Assembly (NCBI GenBank): GCA_964607445.1
Contig: CAZSKN010000004.1
Span: forward strand, 62,001-126,000
DNA length: 64,000 nucleotides
Direction: 5' to 3'
DNA from: CALCKU01 sp964607445
GTDB taxonomy: Bacteria > Pseudomonadota > Alphaproteobacteria > Caulobacterales > Maricaulaceae
Each line of letters begins with the position of its first letter. The first letter of the stretch is position 1. This document shows positions 29,867 to 38,871 of this stretch, in pieces. Under the pieces are notes generated by a model, which was given only the letters and a program-made list of their open reading frames with translations, was not told the DNA's origin and did no database searches. The translations under genes were made by a program, and so were the position numbers.

Positions 29867-30994
29867 ATGAATGTACTTCAAGTTTTACCGGAGCTAAATG
29901 CCGGAGGGGTCGAGCGCACCACGTTGGAAATCGTCGAAGCCCTAAATCGTGACGGTCACAAGGCTCACATCGTCTCGGCTGGCGGACGTATGGTCGAGTC
30001 TATCCTTGCTCTTGGCGCTATGCATCATCAATGTCCAATTGGGTCTAAAAACATTTTGACCGTCCCGCAACGCATCAAATTTCTACGCAATATTATCAGC
30101 GCACACAAAATAGATATCGTCCACGCGCGCTCGCGGGCTCCAGCCTGGCCGGCCTATTTTGCAGCAAAGGCGGAGACTACACCCTTCGTTACAACTTATC
30201 ACGGATTTTACCGCGCTAAGACCCCTGTTAAACGGTTCTACAATGCAATTATGACAAAGGGCGCCTGTGTCATTGCCAATTCCAGATTTACCCGCGACCA
30301 TATACTCCAAGAACACGGGATTGACGTAGCCAAGATCAAAGTCATTCCGCGCGGGGTCGATATGTCAGTTTTTAATCCGGATATCATCGCCCCCATAGAC
30401 ATCAAGAACCTTCGTAATCACTGGGGCCTGACGGTGGATCAAAAACTTGTCTTATTGCCAGGACGTTTAACGCGCTGGAAAGGGCAGATTTTAGCGCTTG
30501 ACGCCCTTGCTCATCTCCCGCCAGATTATACGCTTGTCCTTTTGGGGGACGCTCAGGGGCGTACTGGTTATGTCGAAGAGATAAAAGCCCACGCAAAGGC
30601 ATTGCAGTTGTCTTCGCGGCTAAAGATTATCGCACATACCGATAATATGCCCCTAGCCCTCATGTGCGCGACCGTCGTACTCTCGGCATCAACCCAACCC
30701 GAGGCCTTTGGCCGTGTCGCCATTGAAGCGCAAGCCATGATGCGTCCGGTCGTTGCGACCGCGCATGGTGGTACACTCGAAACAGTGATTGATGGCAAAA
30801 CTGGGCTGCATGCCCGCCCAGATAGTCCAGAACAGATTGCAAAATCCATTTTACAAGCCGCCGCGTGGGAAGGTTATGACGGAGTCTTTGTGCGTGACCG
30901 AATTGTCACACAATTCTCTAAAGCGACATTACAAAGCGCTACATTAGCGGTTTATACCCGTCTTCATGATTTCACGCTTGATAATCCTCTTTAA
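29867..30994 (+). CDS. Glycosyltransferase family 4
   Basis: A 375-residue GT-B fold enzyme. The N-terminal domain begins VLQVLPELNAGGVERTTLEI, with the acceptor-side glycine loop, and carries HARSRAPAWPAYFA. The C-terminal domain has the nucleotide-sugar site LLPGRLTRWKGQ and the EX7E motif in STQPEAFGRVAIEAQAM. It transfers a sugar to a cell-surface glycan or LPS core; the donor is unknown. It starts divergently from the hydrolase gene and ends 48 bases before infC in the same direction, so part of infC transcription could come from its promoter. Confidence 0.92.
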   Translation: MNVLQVLPELNAGGVERTTLEIVEALNRDGHKAHIVSAGGRMVESILALGAMHHQCPIGSKNILTVPQRIKFLRNIISAHKIDIVHARSRAPAWPAYFAAKAETTPFVTTYHGFYRAKTPVKRFYNAIMTKGACVIANSRFTRDHILQEHGIDVAKIKVIPRGVDMSVFNPDIIAPIDIKNLRNHWGLTVDQKLVLLPGRLTRWKGQILALDALAHLPPDYTLVLLGDAQGRTGYVEEIKAHAKALQLSSRLKIIAHTDNMPLALMCATVVLSASTQPEAFGRVAIEAQAMMRPVVATAHGGTLETVIDGKTGLHARPDSPEQIAKSILQAAAWEGYDGVFVRDRIVTQFSKATLQSATLAVYTRLHDFTLDNPL

Positions 30995-31042
30995 TCCTCC
31001 CATATACGCAGTACAAATCAACCGCCAGAAGGAGATATTGGC

Positions 31043-31579
31043 ATTTCTAGACGACCGCTCGCCGCCCCCCCAAAGAGGAAAGGGCCGCGCATAAATGAAG
31101 ATATTACCTCTTCAACTGTATTACTCATCACAGAAACTGGCGAAAAACGCGGCAAAGTCTCTATAACAGAGGCACTGGCTGCTGCACGCGCTGCTGGATT
31201 AGATCTGGTAGAAGTCGCGCCAAACCCTGAAGCGCCTGTCGTTAAAATTCTGGATTACGGTAAAGTCCGTTTCGAAAATCAGAAAAAGAAAGCCGCCGCC
31301 CGAAAACGTCAAAAGACCCAAGACATTAAAGAAATAAAAATGCGACCGAATATCGATACGCATGATTATAATGTTAAAGCCAAAGCCATGACCCGGTTTT
31401 TTGAACGCGGCGACAAAGTCAAAGTCACCATCAGATTTCGCGGGCGTGAAATGGCCCATATGGATCGTGGTACGTCGCTTTTACAGCGTGTCAAAGACGA
31501 TTTTGAAGACATTGCCAAAGTCGAGTTCGAACCCAAGACCGAAGGTCGCCTCATGACCATGGTTCTCGCACCTCGTTAA
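31043..31579 (+). CDS. infC: Translation initiation factor IF-3, AUU start
   Basis: A 178-residue IF-3. The N-terminal domain (RRPLAAPPKRKGPRINEDI, then ITEALAAARAAGLDLVEVAPN and VKILDYGK) and the C-terminal domain (DIKEIKMRPNIDTHDYNVKAKAM, RFRGREMAH) are complete. No ATG, GTG or TTG exists in frame before residue 90 or so, and the upstream frame closes at 30992-30994. The start is taken as ATT at 31043, 8 bases after AAGGAG (31029-31034), with the conserved RRPL sequence directly following. An AUU start lets IF-3 lower its own synthesis in E. coli; the same control is inferred here. Confidence 0.95.
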   Translation: MSRRPLAAPPKRKGPRINEDITSSTVLLITETGEKRGKVSITEALAAARAAGLDLVEVAPNPEAPVVKILDYGKVRFENQKKKAAARKRQKTQDIKEIKMRPNIDTHDYNVKAKAMTRFFERGDKVKVTIRFRGREMAHMDRGTSLLQRVKDDFEDIAKVEFEPKTEGRLMTMVLAPR

Positions 31580-31701
31580 ACGCAATACCGCCCGACAATC
31601 ACGTGCCTTATTGGGCGTAAATGGACGCTTGCATGGTTCCACTCTGCCTATTTGGTTTTACAATTGGACGATTTTAACAGATATATCACTCAAGCGCCGG
31701 G

Positions 31702-32088
31702 CTAGACGGCTCCGGACTGTATCTGCGTCACTTTATTATAGGCTAAATATCCCAATCCCGCCCAAATCAATTCAAATCCGATTTCTATATATGTTTGGAC
31801 GGGCCCTACTCCGTCAAAGATCAGGCCTAATAACCTCCCCGCAGCAAAAGCAAGCGTCAAGGCTATGAAGGTAACAACAAGCGGTTTATGATCTCGGGCT
31901 TTTAGGGCTGTCACTCCCGCAACTACACCCATGACGGCCATAGCCATAGAGACCGCGCGGATTTGGTGCAAACCCAGCACATCCGGCGTCCATCCCATTA
32001 AGCCAGCCATACCCAGGGGTATGATAGCGCCAAAAAGACCATAGAGCGTATAAAATACACTATTTAGAATGACGAATATTTTTGCCAT
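31702..32088 (-). CDS. DUF4345 small membrane protein
   Basis: A 128-residue protein with four predicted membrane segments (about 3-28, 42-62, 70-90 and 97-118), matching the DUF4345 pattern (GLFGAIIPLGMAGLMGW, QIRAVSMAMAVMGVVAG, GRLLGLIFDG). Function unknown. It is read against infC and rpmI and splits these usually adjacent genes. Confidence 0.82.
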   Translation of the reverse strand: MAKIFVILNSVFYTLYGLFGAIIPLGMAGLMGWTPDVLGLHQIRAVSMAMAVMGVVAGVTALKARDHKPLVVTFIALTLAFAAGRLLGLIFDGVGPVQTYIEIGFELIWAGLGYLAYNKVTQIQSGAV

Positions 32089-32135
32089 ATTTATTTACCC
32101 CCCCTATATATTGCAGAAATTCCCTAGCATAAGGC

Positions 32136-32163
32136 TTGCAATCCCGCAAATCCTCGCTATAAG
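32136..32163 (+). promoter_or_regulatory. Putative promoter of rpmI-rplT
   Basis: TTGCAA (32136-32141) and TATAAG (32158-32163) are separated by 16 bases. The predicted transcript would begin near 32170, exactly where the structured leader starts. Confidence 0.45.
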
Positions 32164-32170
32164 CCCCCAT

Positions 32171-32229
32171 CCTTCATATGAAGGCGCAGCGAAATAGGCG
32201 AAAGGCATGCCTATCCGCTCGAAAGGCGG
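32171..32229 (+). promoter_or_regulatory. Structured 5' leader of rpmI-rplT, candidate L20 autoregulation site
   Basis: Three hairpins follow one another: the palindrome CCTTCATATGAAGG (32171-32184), ATAGGC/GCCTAT (32194-32199 with 32209-32214) and CCGC/GCGG (32215-32218 with 32226-32229). In other bacteria L20 binds the leader of its own operon. Whether this leader mimics the 23S rRNA L20 site is not established here. Confidence 0.4.
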
Positions 32230-32273
32230 CTTTATCGGATCTTCACCGAAACAGCCAGATCAAGGAGACCGAA

Positions 32274-32474
32274 ATGCCCAAAATGAAGACAAAGTCAGGC
32301 GCAAAAAAGCGCTTCAAACTGACGGCCTCAGGCAAGGTGAAAGCCGGATATGCTGGCAAACGCCACAACATGATCAAACGTACAAATGACCAAATACGCA
32401 ACCTGCGCGGAACACGCATATTAAAAGAATGCGATGCAAAGGTCGTGCGTAAAAAGTTTATGCCCAACGGCTAA
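32274..32474 (+). CDS. rpmI: 50S ribosomal protein L35
   Basis: A 66-residue basic ribosomal protein with the full L35 pattern: MPKMKTKSGAKKRFKLTASG at the start and a C-terminal KFMPNG. ATG 32274 has AAGGAG 7 bases upstream; the frame is open farther upstream through the leader, but that part is not conserved. It is followed by rplT after 72 bases and is probably cotranscribed. Confidence 0.97.
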   Translation: MPKMKTKSGAKKRFKLTASGKVKAGYAGKRHNMIKRTNDQIRNLRGTRILKECDAKVVRKKFMPNG

Positions 32475-32546
32475 TAACCGACACGTTCGGAACGACGAGT
32501 TACCGGACGCAATATTTTTAACGTTATATCAGTTTAGGAGACCGCT

Positions 32547-32930
32547 ATGTCCCGTGTAAAACGCGGCGTCACAAAACACGCCCGCCATAAAAAAATTATT
32601 GATGCAGCCAAAGGCTATCGTGGCCGGCGCAAAAACACCTTCCGTATCGCCAATCAGGCTGTCGAAAAAGCCGGTCAATATGCCTATATTGGTCGTAAAC
32701 TGAAGAAGCGCCAATATCGCGCCCTATGGATTCAGCGGATTAATGCGGCCGCCCGTTTGCATGGCATGACTTATGGTCGTTTTATGGACGGCCTTAACAA
32801 AGCCGGTATAGAACTTGATCGTAAAATCTTGGCGGATATGGCCGGAAACGAACCCGAAGCCTTTGCCGCACTTGTCGAGACAGCAAAAACTCATGCCAGC
32901 GTACCCCACACGGTTGAAGCTGGAAATTAA
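32547..32930 (+). CDS. rplT: 50S ribosomal protein L20
   Basis: A 127-residue ribosomal protein required early in 50S assembly. The long basic N-terminal helix (SRVKRGVTKHARHKKIIDAA, GYRGRRKNTFR) and the globular C-terminal part (LWIQRINAAARLHGMTYGRF, GIELDRKILADMA) are complete. TTTAGGAG lies about 8 bases before the ATG. A rho-independent terminator follows at 33043, so the rpmI-rplT unit ends before pheS. Confidence 0.97.
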   Translation: MSRVKRGVTKHARHKKIIDAAKGYRGRRKNTFRIANQAVEKAGQYAYIGRKLKKRQYRALWIQRINAAARLHGMTYGRFMDGLNKAGIELDRKILADMAGNEPEAFAALVETAKTHASVPHTVEAGN

Positions 32931-33042
32931 GGGCCTGTAACTCAAAAGCCTGTTGCAAAAAATGACGCACCAAAAGCTGACCCGAAGCCAAAAACGAAGG
33001 TAAATTAACCGTGGTCTAGACACGCTTTATATGCATTTATCA

Positions 33043-33070
33043 GGCGCCCTAGAGGCGCCGTTTTGGTTTA
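33043..33070 (+). terminator. Rho-independent terminator after rplT
   Basis: GGCGCC (33043-33048) pairs with GGCGCC (33054-33059) around a CTAGA loop, followed by GTTTTGGTTT. It separates rpmI-rplT from pheST. Confidence 0.75.
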
Positions 33071-33117
33071 AGCCCCCGAAACTAGCGCCAATCCTGGTTA
33101 CGATTTTCAACCTTGTA

Positions 33118-33145
33118 TTGACGCCTGTGTTTTGTGGGATAAAAC
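33118..33145 (+). promoter_or_regulatory. Putative promoter of pheST
   Basis: TTGACG (33118-33123) and TAAAAC (33140-33145) are 16 bases apart, 25 bases before the pheS start and after the rplT terminator. The -10 match is moderate. Confidence 0.35.
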
Positions 33146-33170
33146 AGATCAAATTTTACGGACCTACCCC

Positions 33171-34238
33171 ATGACGGATATAGACGCCACAAAAGCCAAA
33201 TATATAGACCAGATCAATCTGGCTGATAGCCTGCAAACCATAGAGGGTATTCGGGTGGCAGCATTGGGGAAAAAAGGAGACGTCTCGTTAATGATGCGGG
33301 GGCTAGGCCAAATGAGCCCGGATGAGAAGAAAGTCATGGGCCCGGCACTTAACGGGTTAAAAACCGAAATTGCAGCTCTCATCGAGACCAAGAAAATACA
33401 GATTGAAAATGCTGAAATAGACGCCGCTCTCGCCTCCGAAACCCTCGATATGTCGCTACCCGTAGCGCGTGCATCCGGCACGCTTCACCCCGTCCAACAG
33501 GTGATGGAAGAAATGGCGGTTATTTTTTCCGATATGGGCTTCTCTGTCGCGGAAGGCCCAGACATTGAAGATGATTTCCATAATTTCACGGCGCTGAACT
33601 TCCCGCCCGGACACCCGGCACGCGATATGCATGATACATTTTTCATGACACCCGAAGCTGACGGCACACAAAAGGTGTTACGCACCCATACCTCACCCGT
33701 ACAAATCCGAACCATGATGAGCCAGAAACCGCCAATTCGCATTATCGCTCCGGGCCGGACATACCGGTGTGACAGTGACCAAACCCACACCCCGATGTTT
33801 CATCAGGTCGAAGGGCTTGTGATTGATAAAGATATTCATATGGGTCACCTCAAAGGTTGCCTTATGGATTTTATCTCGGCGTTTTTTGAGACCGATGTCG
33901 ACGTACAGTTCCGTCCGCATCATTTCCCCTTTACCGAACCGAGTGCGGAAATGGATGTGCGCTATCAGCGCGTTGGCTCTGAAATCCATATCGGAAAAGG
34001 CGAAAAATGGATGGAAATTCTCGGCTCCGGCATGGTGCATCCCAACGTGCTGCGTAGCTGCGGCCTCGACCCGAATGAATATCAAGGCTTTGCATTTGGC
34101 ATGGGCGTAGACCGCCTTGCTATGCTCAAATATGGTGTTCCTGACTTACGCGATATGTTTGCCTCGGATACACGTTGGCTCTCTCACTATGGTTTCGACC
34201 CGCTCTTGCAAGCCAATTTGGCAACAGGGTTATCTTAA
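33171..34238 (+). CDS. pheS: Phenylalanine-tRNA ligase alpha subunit
   Basis: A 355-residue class II synthetase subunit. An N-terminal coiled coil (1-85) binds tRNA; the catalytic core shows HPVQQVMEEMAVIFSDMGF, motif 2 GRTYRCDSDQTHTPMFHQVEG and motif 3 GFAFGMGVDRLAMLKYG. ATG 33171 fits the family; a TTG at 33132 would lie inside the likely promoter. It is followed by pheT after 14 bases, forming the alpha2-beta2 enzyme. Confidence 0.97.
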   Translation: MTDIDATKAKYIDQINLADSLQTIEGIRVAALGKKGDVSLMMRGLGQMSPDEKKVMGPALNGLKTEIAALIETKKIQIENAEIDAALASETLDMSLPVARASGTLHPVQQVMEEMAVIFSDMGFSVAEGPDIEDDFHNFTALNFPPGHPARDMHDTFFMTPEADGTQKVLRTHTSPVQIRTMMSQKPPIRIIAPGRTYRCDSDQTHTPMFHQVEGLVIDKDIHMGHLKGCLMDFISAFFETDVDVQFRPHHFPFTEPSAEMDVRYQRVGSEIHIGKGEKWMEILGSGMVHPNVLRSCGLDPNEYQGFAFGMGVDRLAMLKYGVPDLRDMFASDTRWLSHYGFDPLLQANLATGLS

Positions 34239-34252
34239 GAGGGTATGATAAA

Positions 34253-36643
34253 ATGAAATTCACACTCTCATGGCTCAAAGAGCATTTGGAGACCAATGCC
34301 ACAATTGACGAAATAGTCGAGGCGATGACGCTGGCTGGTCTGGAGGTCGAGAACGTCGAGAATCCGGCTGAGAAACTCAAAGCTTTTACTATTGCCCATG
34401 TCACCCATGCCGAAAAACACCCTGACGCGGATAAGTTGTCTGTCTGCACTGTGGAAACCCATGAAGGCGTCAAACAAATTGTCTGCGGCGCGCCCAATGC
34501 CCGGGCGGGTATTGCGGTCGCCTATGCCGGGCTTGGCGCGTATATTCCGGGGCTAGATTTCTCACTCGACAAAAAAGCCCGTAAAATTCGTGGTGTCGAG
34601 AGCTTTGGCATGATGTGTTCGACCAAAGAACTAGAACTCGGCGATGATCATGACGGCATTCTGGAACTTGACCCCAAAGACCACGCGATAGGCATGCCTA
34701 TTGCCGAGGCGCTCGATGTCAATGATCCTGTCATTGATTTCGAAGTTACACCCAACCGTCCCGATTGGCTCGGCGTGGATAATATTGCCCGTGACCTCGC
34801 GGCTGTTGGACTTGGAAAATTAATCACACCAGACTTGCCGCAGGTAAAAGGCCGTTTCCCTTGCCCTGTCAAAGTGACAATCGAGTCCACTAATGCCTGC
34901 CCTGCATTTACGGGTCGTGTGGTGCGCGGAGTCAAAAACGGGCCCTCGCCCAAATGGTTGCAAGACCGGCTCAAAGCTATCGGCTTGCGCCCTATTTCGG
35001 CCCTTGTCGATATTACCAATTTCATCACCTATGACCGCGCGCGCCCCCTACATTTCTATGATGTCGCCAAGCTGAAAGGCGGCATCAATATACGCATGGG
35101 CAATGACGAAAAATTCGACGCCCTTGATGATAAAACCTATATGGCCACAAATGCCGACTGCGCCATTACGGATGAGAACGGTATTCTCGGGCTTGGCGGG
35201 ATTGTCGGGGGTGTAAGTACGGGCTGTGGTGAAAGCACAACCGAGATATTCATCGAAAGTGCCTATTTTGATCCGTTGACTATTCGTCGTAGCGCGAAAC
35301 GGCTGGGTGTGAATAGCGATGCTAAATATCGGTTTGAACGCGGCGTCGATACGGGTTTTGTTCTGGGGGGTGTGGAACTCGCGACGCAGATGGTTTTAGA
35401 TATTTGCGGCGGAGAGGCCAGCGAAATCGTTATAGGCGGGGAGATTTCCGCCCCGCCGCCGTCTCTTGCCTTTGATCCGGCGCTCAATAAGCGCCTAACA
35501 GGGTTAAATATAGCGCCAAAGGACATGCTAAAAATCCTAAGCGATCTCGGGTTTGATGTGAAAACAGGAAACACATGGACAGTAGACATTCCAACATGGC
35601 GCAGAGACGTTAACGAAGGCGCTGATCTGGTCGAAGATATTACCCGTATACATGGCTTTCACAATCTTGAAGCGGTAAGCCTCCCGCCTCTAACGGGGCG
35701 TCGTGAACCTACGGCAACACTCACACAGAACCGCACACGTCTGGCCCGCCGCGCCTTGGCAACGCAAGGACTTTCAGAAGCAATAACTTGGTCATTTGCC
35801 TTACAAGACCATGCGAAAACCTTTGACGGCGGCGAAGATTTTATGCGCCTTGATAATCCGATCTCATCTGATCTGGATTGCATGCGGCCCTCTGCACTTA
35901 TTCATCTCTTGCTTGCGGGTCAACGCAATGCTGACAAAGGCTACCCCCGCGCCGCCCTCTTCGAACTTGGCCCTGTTTACCGGGGTTTAACCCCCGACGA
36001 TCAATCCCTGAGCCTGGCGGGCATGCGTCGTATGGAAACAGACCGTAATTGGGCTGGCGCGCAGACCGTAGACGCCCTTACATCAAAAGGTGATGTACTG
36101 GCGGCCTTAAATGCAATGGGGGCTAATGTTAACAATTTGCAGCTCTCCAAAGCCAATGGGAGCTATTGGCATCCGGGACGGTCTGGACGATTGCAAATGG
36201 GTCCAAAAAATATTTTAGCTGACTTTGGTGAACTCCACCCGCGCGCCCTCAAAGCCCTTGGCATTGAAGGTCGAGTTGCGGCCTTTGAAATTTGGCCTGA
36301 AAACCTACCTATTCGGAAACGGAAATCGGCGCATAAATCCAAAGGGGCGCTGACCTTATCAGATCTTATGCCTGTTCACCGAGATTTCGCATTTATTTTT
36401 GCGGACCATATAGCAGCAGGCGATGTCATAAAGGCCGCAAAAGGTGCAGATAAAACATTAATTTCAGATGTGACTTTATTTGACGTTTATCGCGGTAAAG
36501 GCGTGGAAGAGGGGTATAAATCTCTGGCGATAGATGTCACATTATCCCCTCTAGACGCGACACTTACAGATAAAGATATCGAAGCCGTCTCTAATAAAAT
36601 TATCGAAACTGTCGCCAAGGTCGGCGGCGTCTTGCGCCGTTAG
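34253..36643 (+). CDS. pheT: Phenylalanine-tRNA ligase beta subunit
   Basis: A 796-residue subunit with the full domain order: B1 and tRNA-binding EMAP-like domain (about 39-150, AHVTHAEKHPDADKLSVC), B3/B4 editing domain (VTNFITYDRARPLHFYD, with the editing-site region), B5 (about 400-475), the pseudo-catalytic core, and the C-terminal FDX-ACB tRNA anticodon-binding domain (LMPVHRDFAFIF to the end). ATG 34253 has AAGAGGG upstream; the longer frame to 34175 overlaps pheS and is not conserved. Confidence 0.97.
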   Translation: MKFTLSWLKEHLETNATIDEIVEAMTLAGLEVENVENPAEKLKAFTIAHVTHAEKHPDADKLSVCTVETHEGVKQIVCGAPNARAGIAVAYAGLGAYIPGLDFSLDKKARKIRGVESFGMMCSTKELELGDDHDGILELDPKDHAIGMPIAEALDVNDPVIDFEVTPNRPDWLGVDNIARDLAAVGLGKLITPDLPQVKGRFPCPVKVTIESTNACPAFTGRVVRGVKNGPSPKWLQDRLKAIGLRPISALVDITNFITYDRARPLHFYDVAKLKGGINIRMGNDEKFDALDDKTYMATNADCAITDENGILGLGGIVGGVSTGCGESTTEIFIESAYFDPLTIRRSAKRLGVNSDAKYRFERGVDTGFVLGGVELATQMVLDICGGEASEIVIGGEISAPPPSLAFDPALNKRLTGLNIAPKDMLKILSDLGFDVKTGNTWTVDIPTWRRDVNEGADLVEDITRIHGFHNLEAVSLPPLTGRREPTATLTQNRTRLARRALATQGLSEAITWSFALQDHAKTFDGGEDFMRLDNPISSDLDCMRPSALIHLLLAGQRNADKGYPRAALFELGPVYRGLTPDDQSLSLAGMRRMETDRNWAGAQTVDALTSKGDVLAALNAMGANVNNLQLSKANGSYWHPGRSGRLQMGPKNILADFGELHPRALKALGIEGRVAAFEIWPENLPIRKRKSAHKSKGALTLSDLMPVHRDFAFIFADHIAAGDVIKAAKGADKTLISDVTLFDVYRGKGVEEGYKSLAIDVTLSPLDATLTDKDIEAVSNKIIETVAKVGGVLRR

Positions 36644-36670
36644 AAAGCCCAAAATTTCCAAAGCTTTCCG

Positions 36671-37159
36671 TTAATGCGGGGTTTTTTCTAAAGGCTTTGT
36701 ACCTTTGGGTATATGTTTCTGAACGCTGTTTTCCATCTCAGCGGCTATGTCGGTGGCACCCTCTAGTAAGCCGCCTATGGCGTTTTCATCTGCCAATAAT
36801 GGCAATATTGCGCCTAGAAATGCATTAATGTCAGGGAGACCATTGGCATCGCGCTGCGTGAACTCAGGCGTAGATTTCAATTTTTGCCTAAACGCCGTCG
36901 CTGTAGATTTTAGCTGCGCTTGCATGTTCTCGTCTTTCATGATTTTCAACATATCTCCCATCAGCGCATTCATATCTGGCATTTGAGCTAATATGTCCCG
37001 AATTTCTGCGTCAGTTGGTAATGTCGATACAATATCGGAGGTCAGGGCGGAGCTAGGTTGACTATCAGAATTTACCGCTGGCGTAGCCTCTCCGGGATGG
37101 GCGGATGCCGATAGCGCCAATCCTGAAAACGCAAATAGCGCAAAAAGCGAGCGTAACAT
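36671..37159 (-). CDS. Exported protein of unknown function
   Basis: A 162-residue protein with a signal peptide (LRSLFALFAFSGLALSASA, cleaved near residue 20). The mature part is helical and repetitive: MPDMNALMGDMLKIMKDENMQAQL and LPDINAFLGAILPLLADENAIGGLL read as two similar about 40-residue units, each with [LM]PD[MI]NA[LF][ML]G. I do not recognise a family. It faces rimM with about 80 bases between the starts, and its end meets that of pheT. Confidence 0.75.
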   Translation of the reverse strand: MLRSLFALFAFSGLALSASAHPGEATPAVNSDSQPSSALTSDIVSTLPTDAEIRDILAQMPDMNALMGDMLKIMKDENMQAQLKSTATAFRQKLKSTPEFTQRDANGLPDINAFLGAILPLLADENAIGGLLEGATDIAAEMENSVQKHIPKGTKPLEKTPH

Positions 37160-37242
37160 AATATATCCTTCTTTTACGTCAGTCCTCCAGATTTAAATAT
37201 GGGGCAATGACTTTGTGAGGATTATGCCCTATCACACGCTGC

Positions 37243-37767
37243 ATGAATACAAACCAAACGCATAAGCTTATCTGTGTAGCCGCTATTGCCGGAGCCTTTG
37301 GTATTAAAGGCGAAGTGAAATTAAAAAGTTTTACGCAAGACCCTAAAGCCTGTTTATCTTATGGCCCCCTGCGCAATGAGGCTGGAGATATTATTTTAAC
37401 ACCGCAATCCCACCGAAAGATCAAAGATTATTTTGCCGTGAGAGCGCCGGAAATTAAAACGCGTGAAATGGCAGAAGAATTAAAGTCCACCCGGCTTTAT
37501 ATCTCGCGCGAGGCTTTGCCTGACACAGATGAAGATGATTTTTATTACTCAGACCTTATCGGGCTGGATGTGAAATCGACAGATGGTAAACGTTTAGGCA
37601 CCGTCATAGGCGTGCATGATTTTGGTGCGGGTAATATGTTAGAGATCAAACCTCCCAAAAATGCAGTAAAAAAGGCAAGTTGGTTTCACCCTTTTCGCAA
37701 AGCCAGTGTACCCAAAATTGATCTTGCTGCCAGACGGATCATTATTGTTCCATTTGATACAGATTAA
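37243..37767 (+). CDS. rimM: Ribosome maturation factor RimM
   Basis: A 174-residue 30S assembly factor. The N-terminal RimM domain begins ICVAAIAGAFGIKGEVKLKSFTQ and the C-terminal PRC barrel has DFYYSDLIGLDVKSTDGKRLGTV, HDFGAGNMLEI and IDLAARRIIIVPF. In most proteobacteria rimM lies between rpsP and trmD; here none of its usual partners is present, so it is an isolated copy. Confidence 0.96.
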   Translation: MNTNQTHKLICVAAIAGAFGIKGEVKLKSFTQDPKACLSYGPLRNEAGDIILTPQSHRKIKDYFAVRAPEIKTREMAEELKSTRLYISREALPDTDEDDFYYSDLIGLDVKSTDGKRLGTVIGVHDFGAGNMLEIKPPKNAVKKASWFHPFRKASVPKIDLAARRIIIVPFDTD

Positions 37768-37785
37768 CATGGATAATGGGAGGCT

Positions 37786-38868
37786 TTAAAAGCCGTGCCT
37801 CTCAAGAAAAGCGGCCATCTCGTCAAAAGCGTGATGGGCTTCGGGTAACATTTCGTCAAAGATTTGCCAGACATGGCACATATGCGCCCAACTCTGTAGC
37901 TCGACATTTGATCCCTGAGATCGAGCTTTATTCGTATAGCGTCGGGCATCATCATATAGCATTTCGGCAGAACTGACTTGGATTAAAACAGGCGGCAAAC
38001 CGGAGAGATCAGCAAAAATCGGCGACATAATAGAGGATGATGGCGACAGTTTATTCACCTTCCATCCCGCCCATAATAAAATCGAGCGCGGTGTTTTCAA
38101 AAGCGGTCCGGCCAGAGGCCGTAACATGGTATCGGTCTTGAAATTGCGTTTTAAGCTGGGGCTAGAAAAAGTACTATCCACAGAAGGCGATAAAGCGATG
38201 GCCGCATCCGGATATCTATGACCCTTATCTTTTATCCAATTCAATAATGCCAGACACAGATTGCCTCCTGCACTATCACCCGCTATCGCCACTGTTTTTA
38301 CGGCCCTTGCTCCCTCTGGACCATTTTCCAACGTCCAGAGATAGGCCGCCCCGCAATCCGTAAAACTATCAATACGGTTATTTTCCGGCATTAAGCGATA
38401 ATCAGGCGCGTAGACAACACAGCCGGTACGTCTGGCAATATTGGTTATAATGGCGCGGTGGCTCACGGGACTGCCAACTGTAAAGGCACCACCATGCAAA
38501 TAGAGTAAGCGTCGGTTAGGGTCACTGTCTTTTACAATTGTCCACTCCCCCGAAAGCTCTACACCCCCAAAGCGAACCGTATCCGGAATAAATGTCGCGT
38601 CAAATGATCGCGAGCGCCCCATATCATTAAACCGTGCGCGTTTTTCAGTCAGCTTTTGACTCTCAGAACTATCGCCCTGCGCGGGCGCAATAAAATTATC
38701 TTCCAAAAAAGTCTCAACATCCGCCACCCCGGCAGATGGGGTTTTGGGATTAAATGTTACAGGGATATTCGGCGTATCATATGGCGTTAAATCCGAACCA
38801 GATAAATAAAACTTAGTGATAGCCGCGACCGCAGCCACCGGCAGGGCGGGAATAAGATATTGCAACAT
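37786..38868 (-). CDS. Alpha/beta hydrolase of the hormone-sensitive lipase family
   Basis: A 360-residue esterase with the HSL-family oxyanion motif YLHGGAFTVGSP and the nucleophile elbow AGDSAGGN; the final His is in SWAHMCHVWQIF. An N-terminal hydrophobic stretch (YLIPALPVAAVAAITKFYL) may anchor it to the membrane. It would hydrolyse short- to medium-chain esters. It follows aroC by three bases on the same strand, although no pathway link is evident. Confidence 0.92.
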   Translation of the reverse strand: MLQYLIPALPVAAVAAITKFYLSGSDLTPYDTPNIPVTFNPKTPSAGVADVETFLEDNFIAPAQGDSSESQKLTEKRARFNDMGRSRSFDATFIPDTVRFGGVELSGEWTIVKDSDPNRRLLYLHGGAFTVGSPVSHRAIITNIARRTGCVVYAPDYRLMPENNRIDSFTDCGAAYLWTLENGPEGARAVKTVAIAGDSAGGNLCLALLNWIKDKGHRYPDAAIALSPSVDSTFSSPSLKRNFKTDTMLRPLAGPLLKTPRSILLWAGWKVNKLSPSSSIMSPIFADLSGLPPVLIQVSSAEMLYDDARRYTNKARSQGSNVELQSWAHMCHVWQIFDEMLPEAHHAFDEMAAFLERHGF

Positions 38869-38871
38869 ATA

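Noticed and set aside
33164..34085. Several 100-130 codon frames antisense to pheS
   Set aside because: They are shadows of a highly conserved synthetase gene.
36644..36670. Terminator between pheT and the convergent exported-protein gene
   Set aside because: GAAAGC and GCTTTC pair only with a 14-base loop and no clear T-run on either strand.
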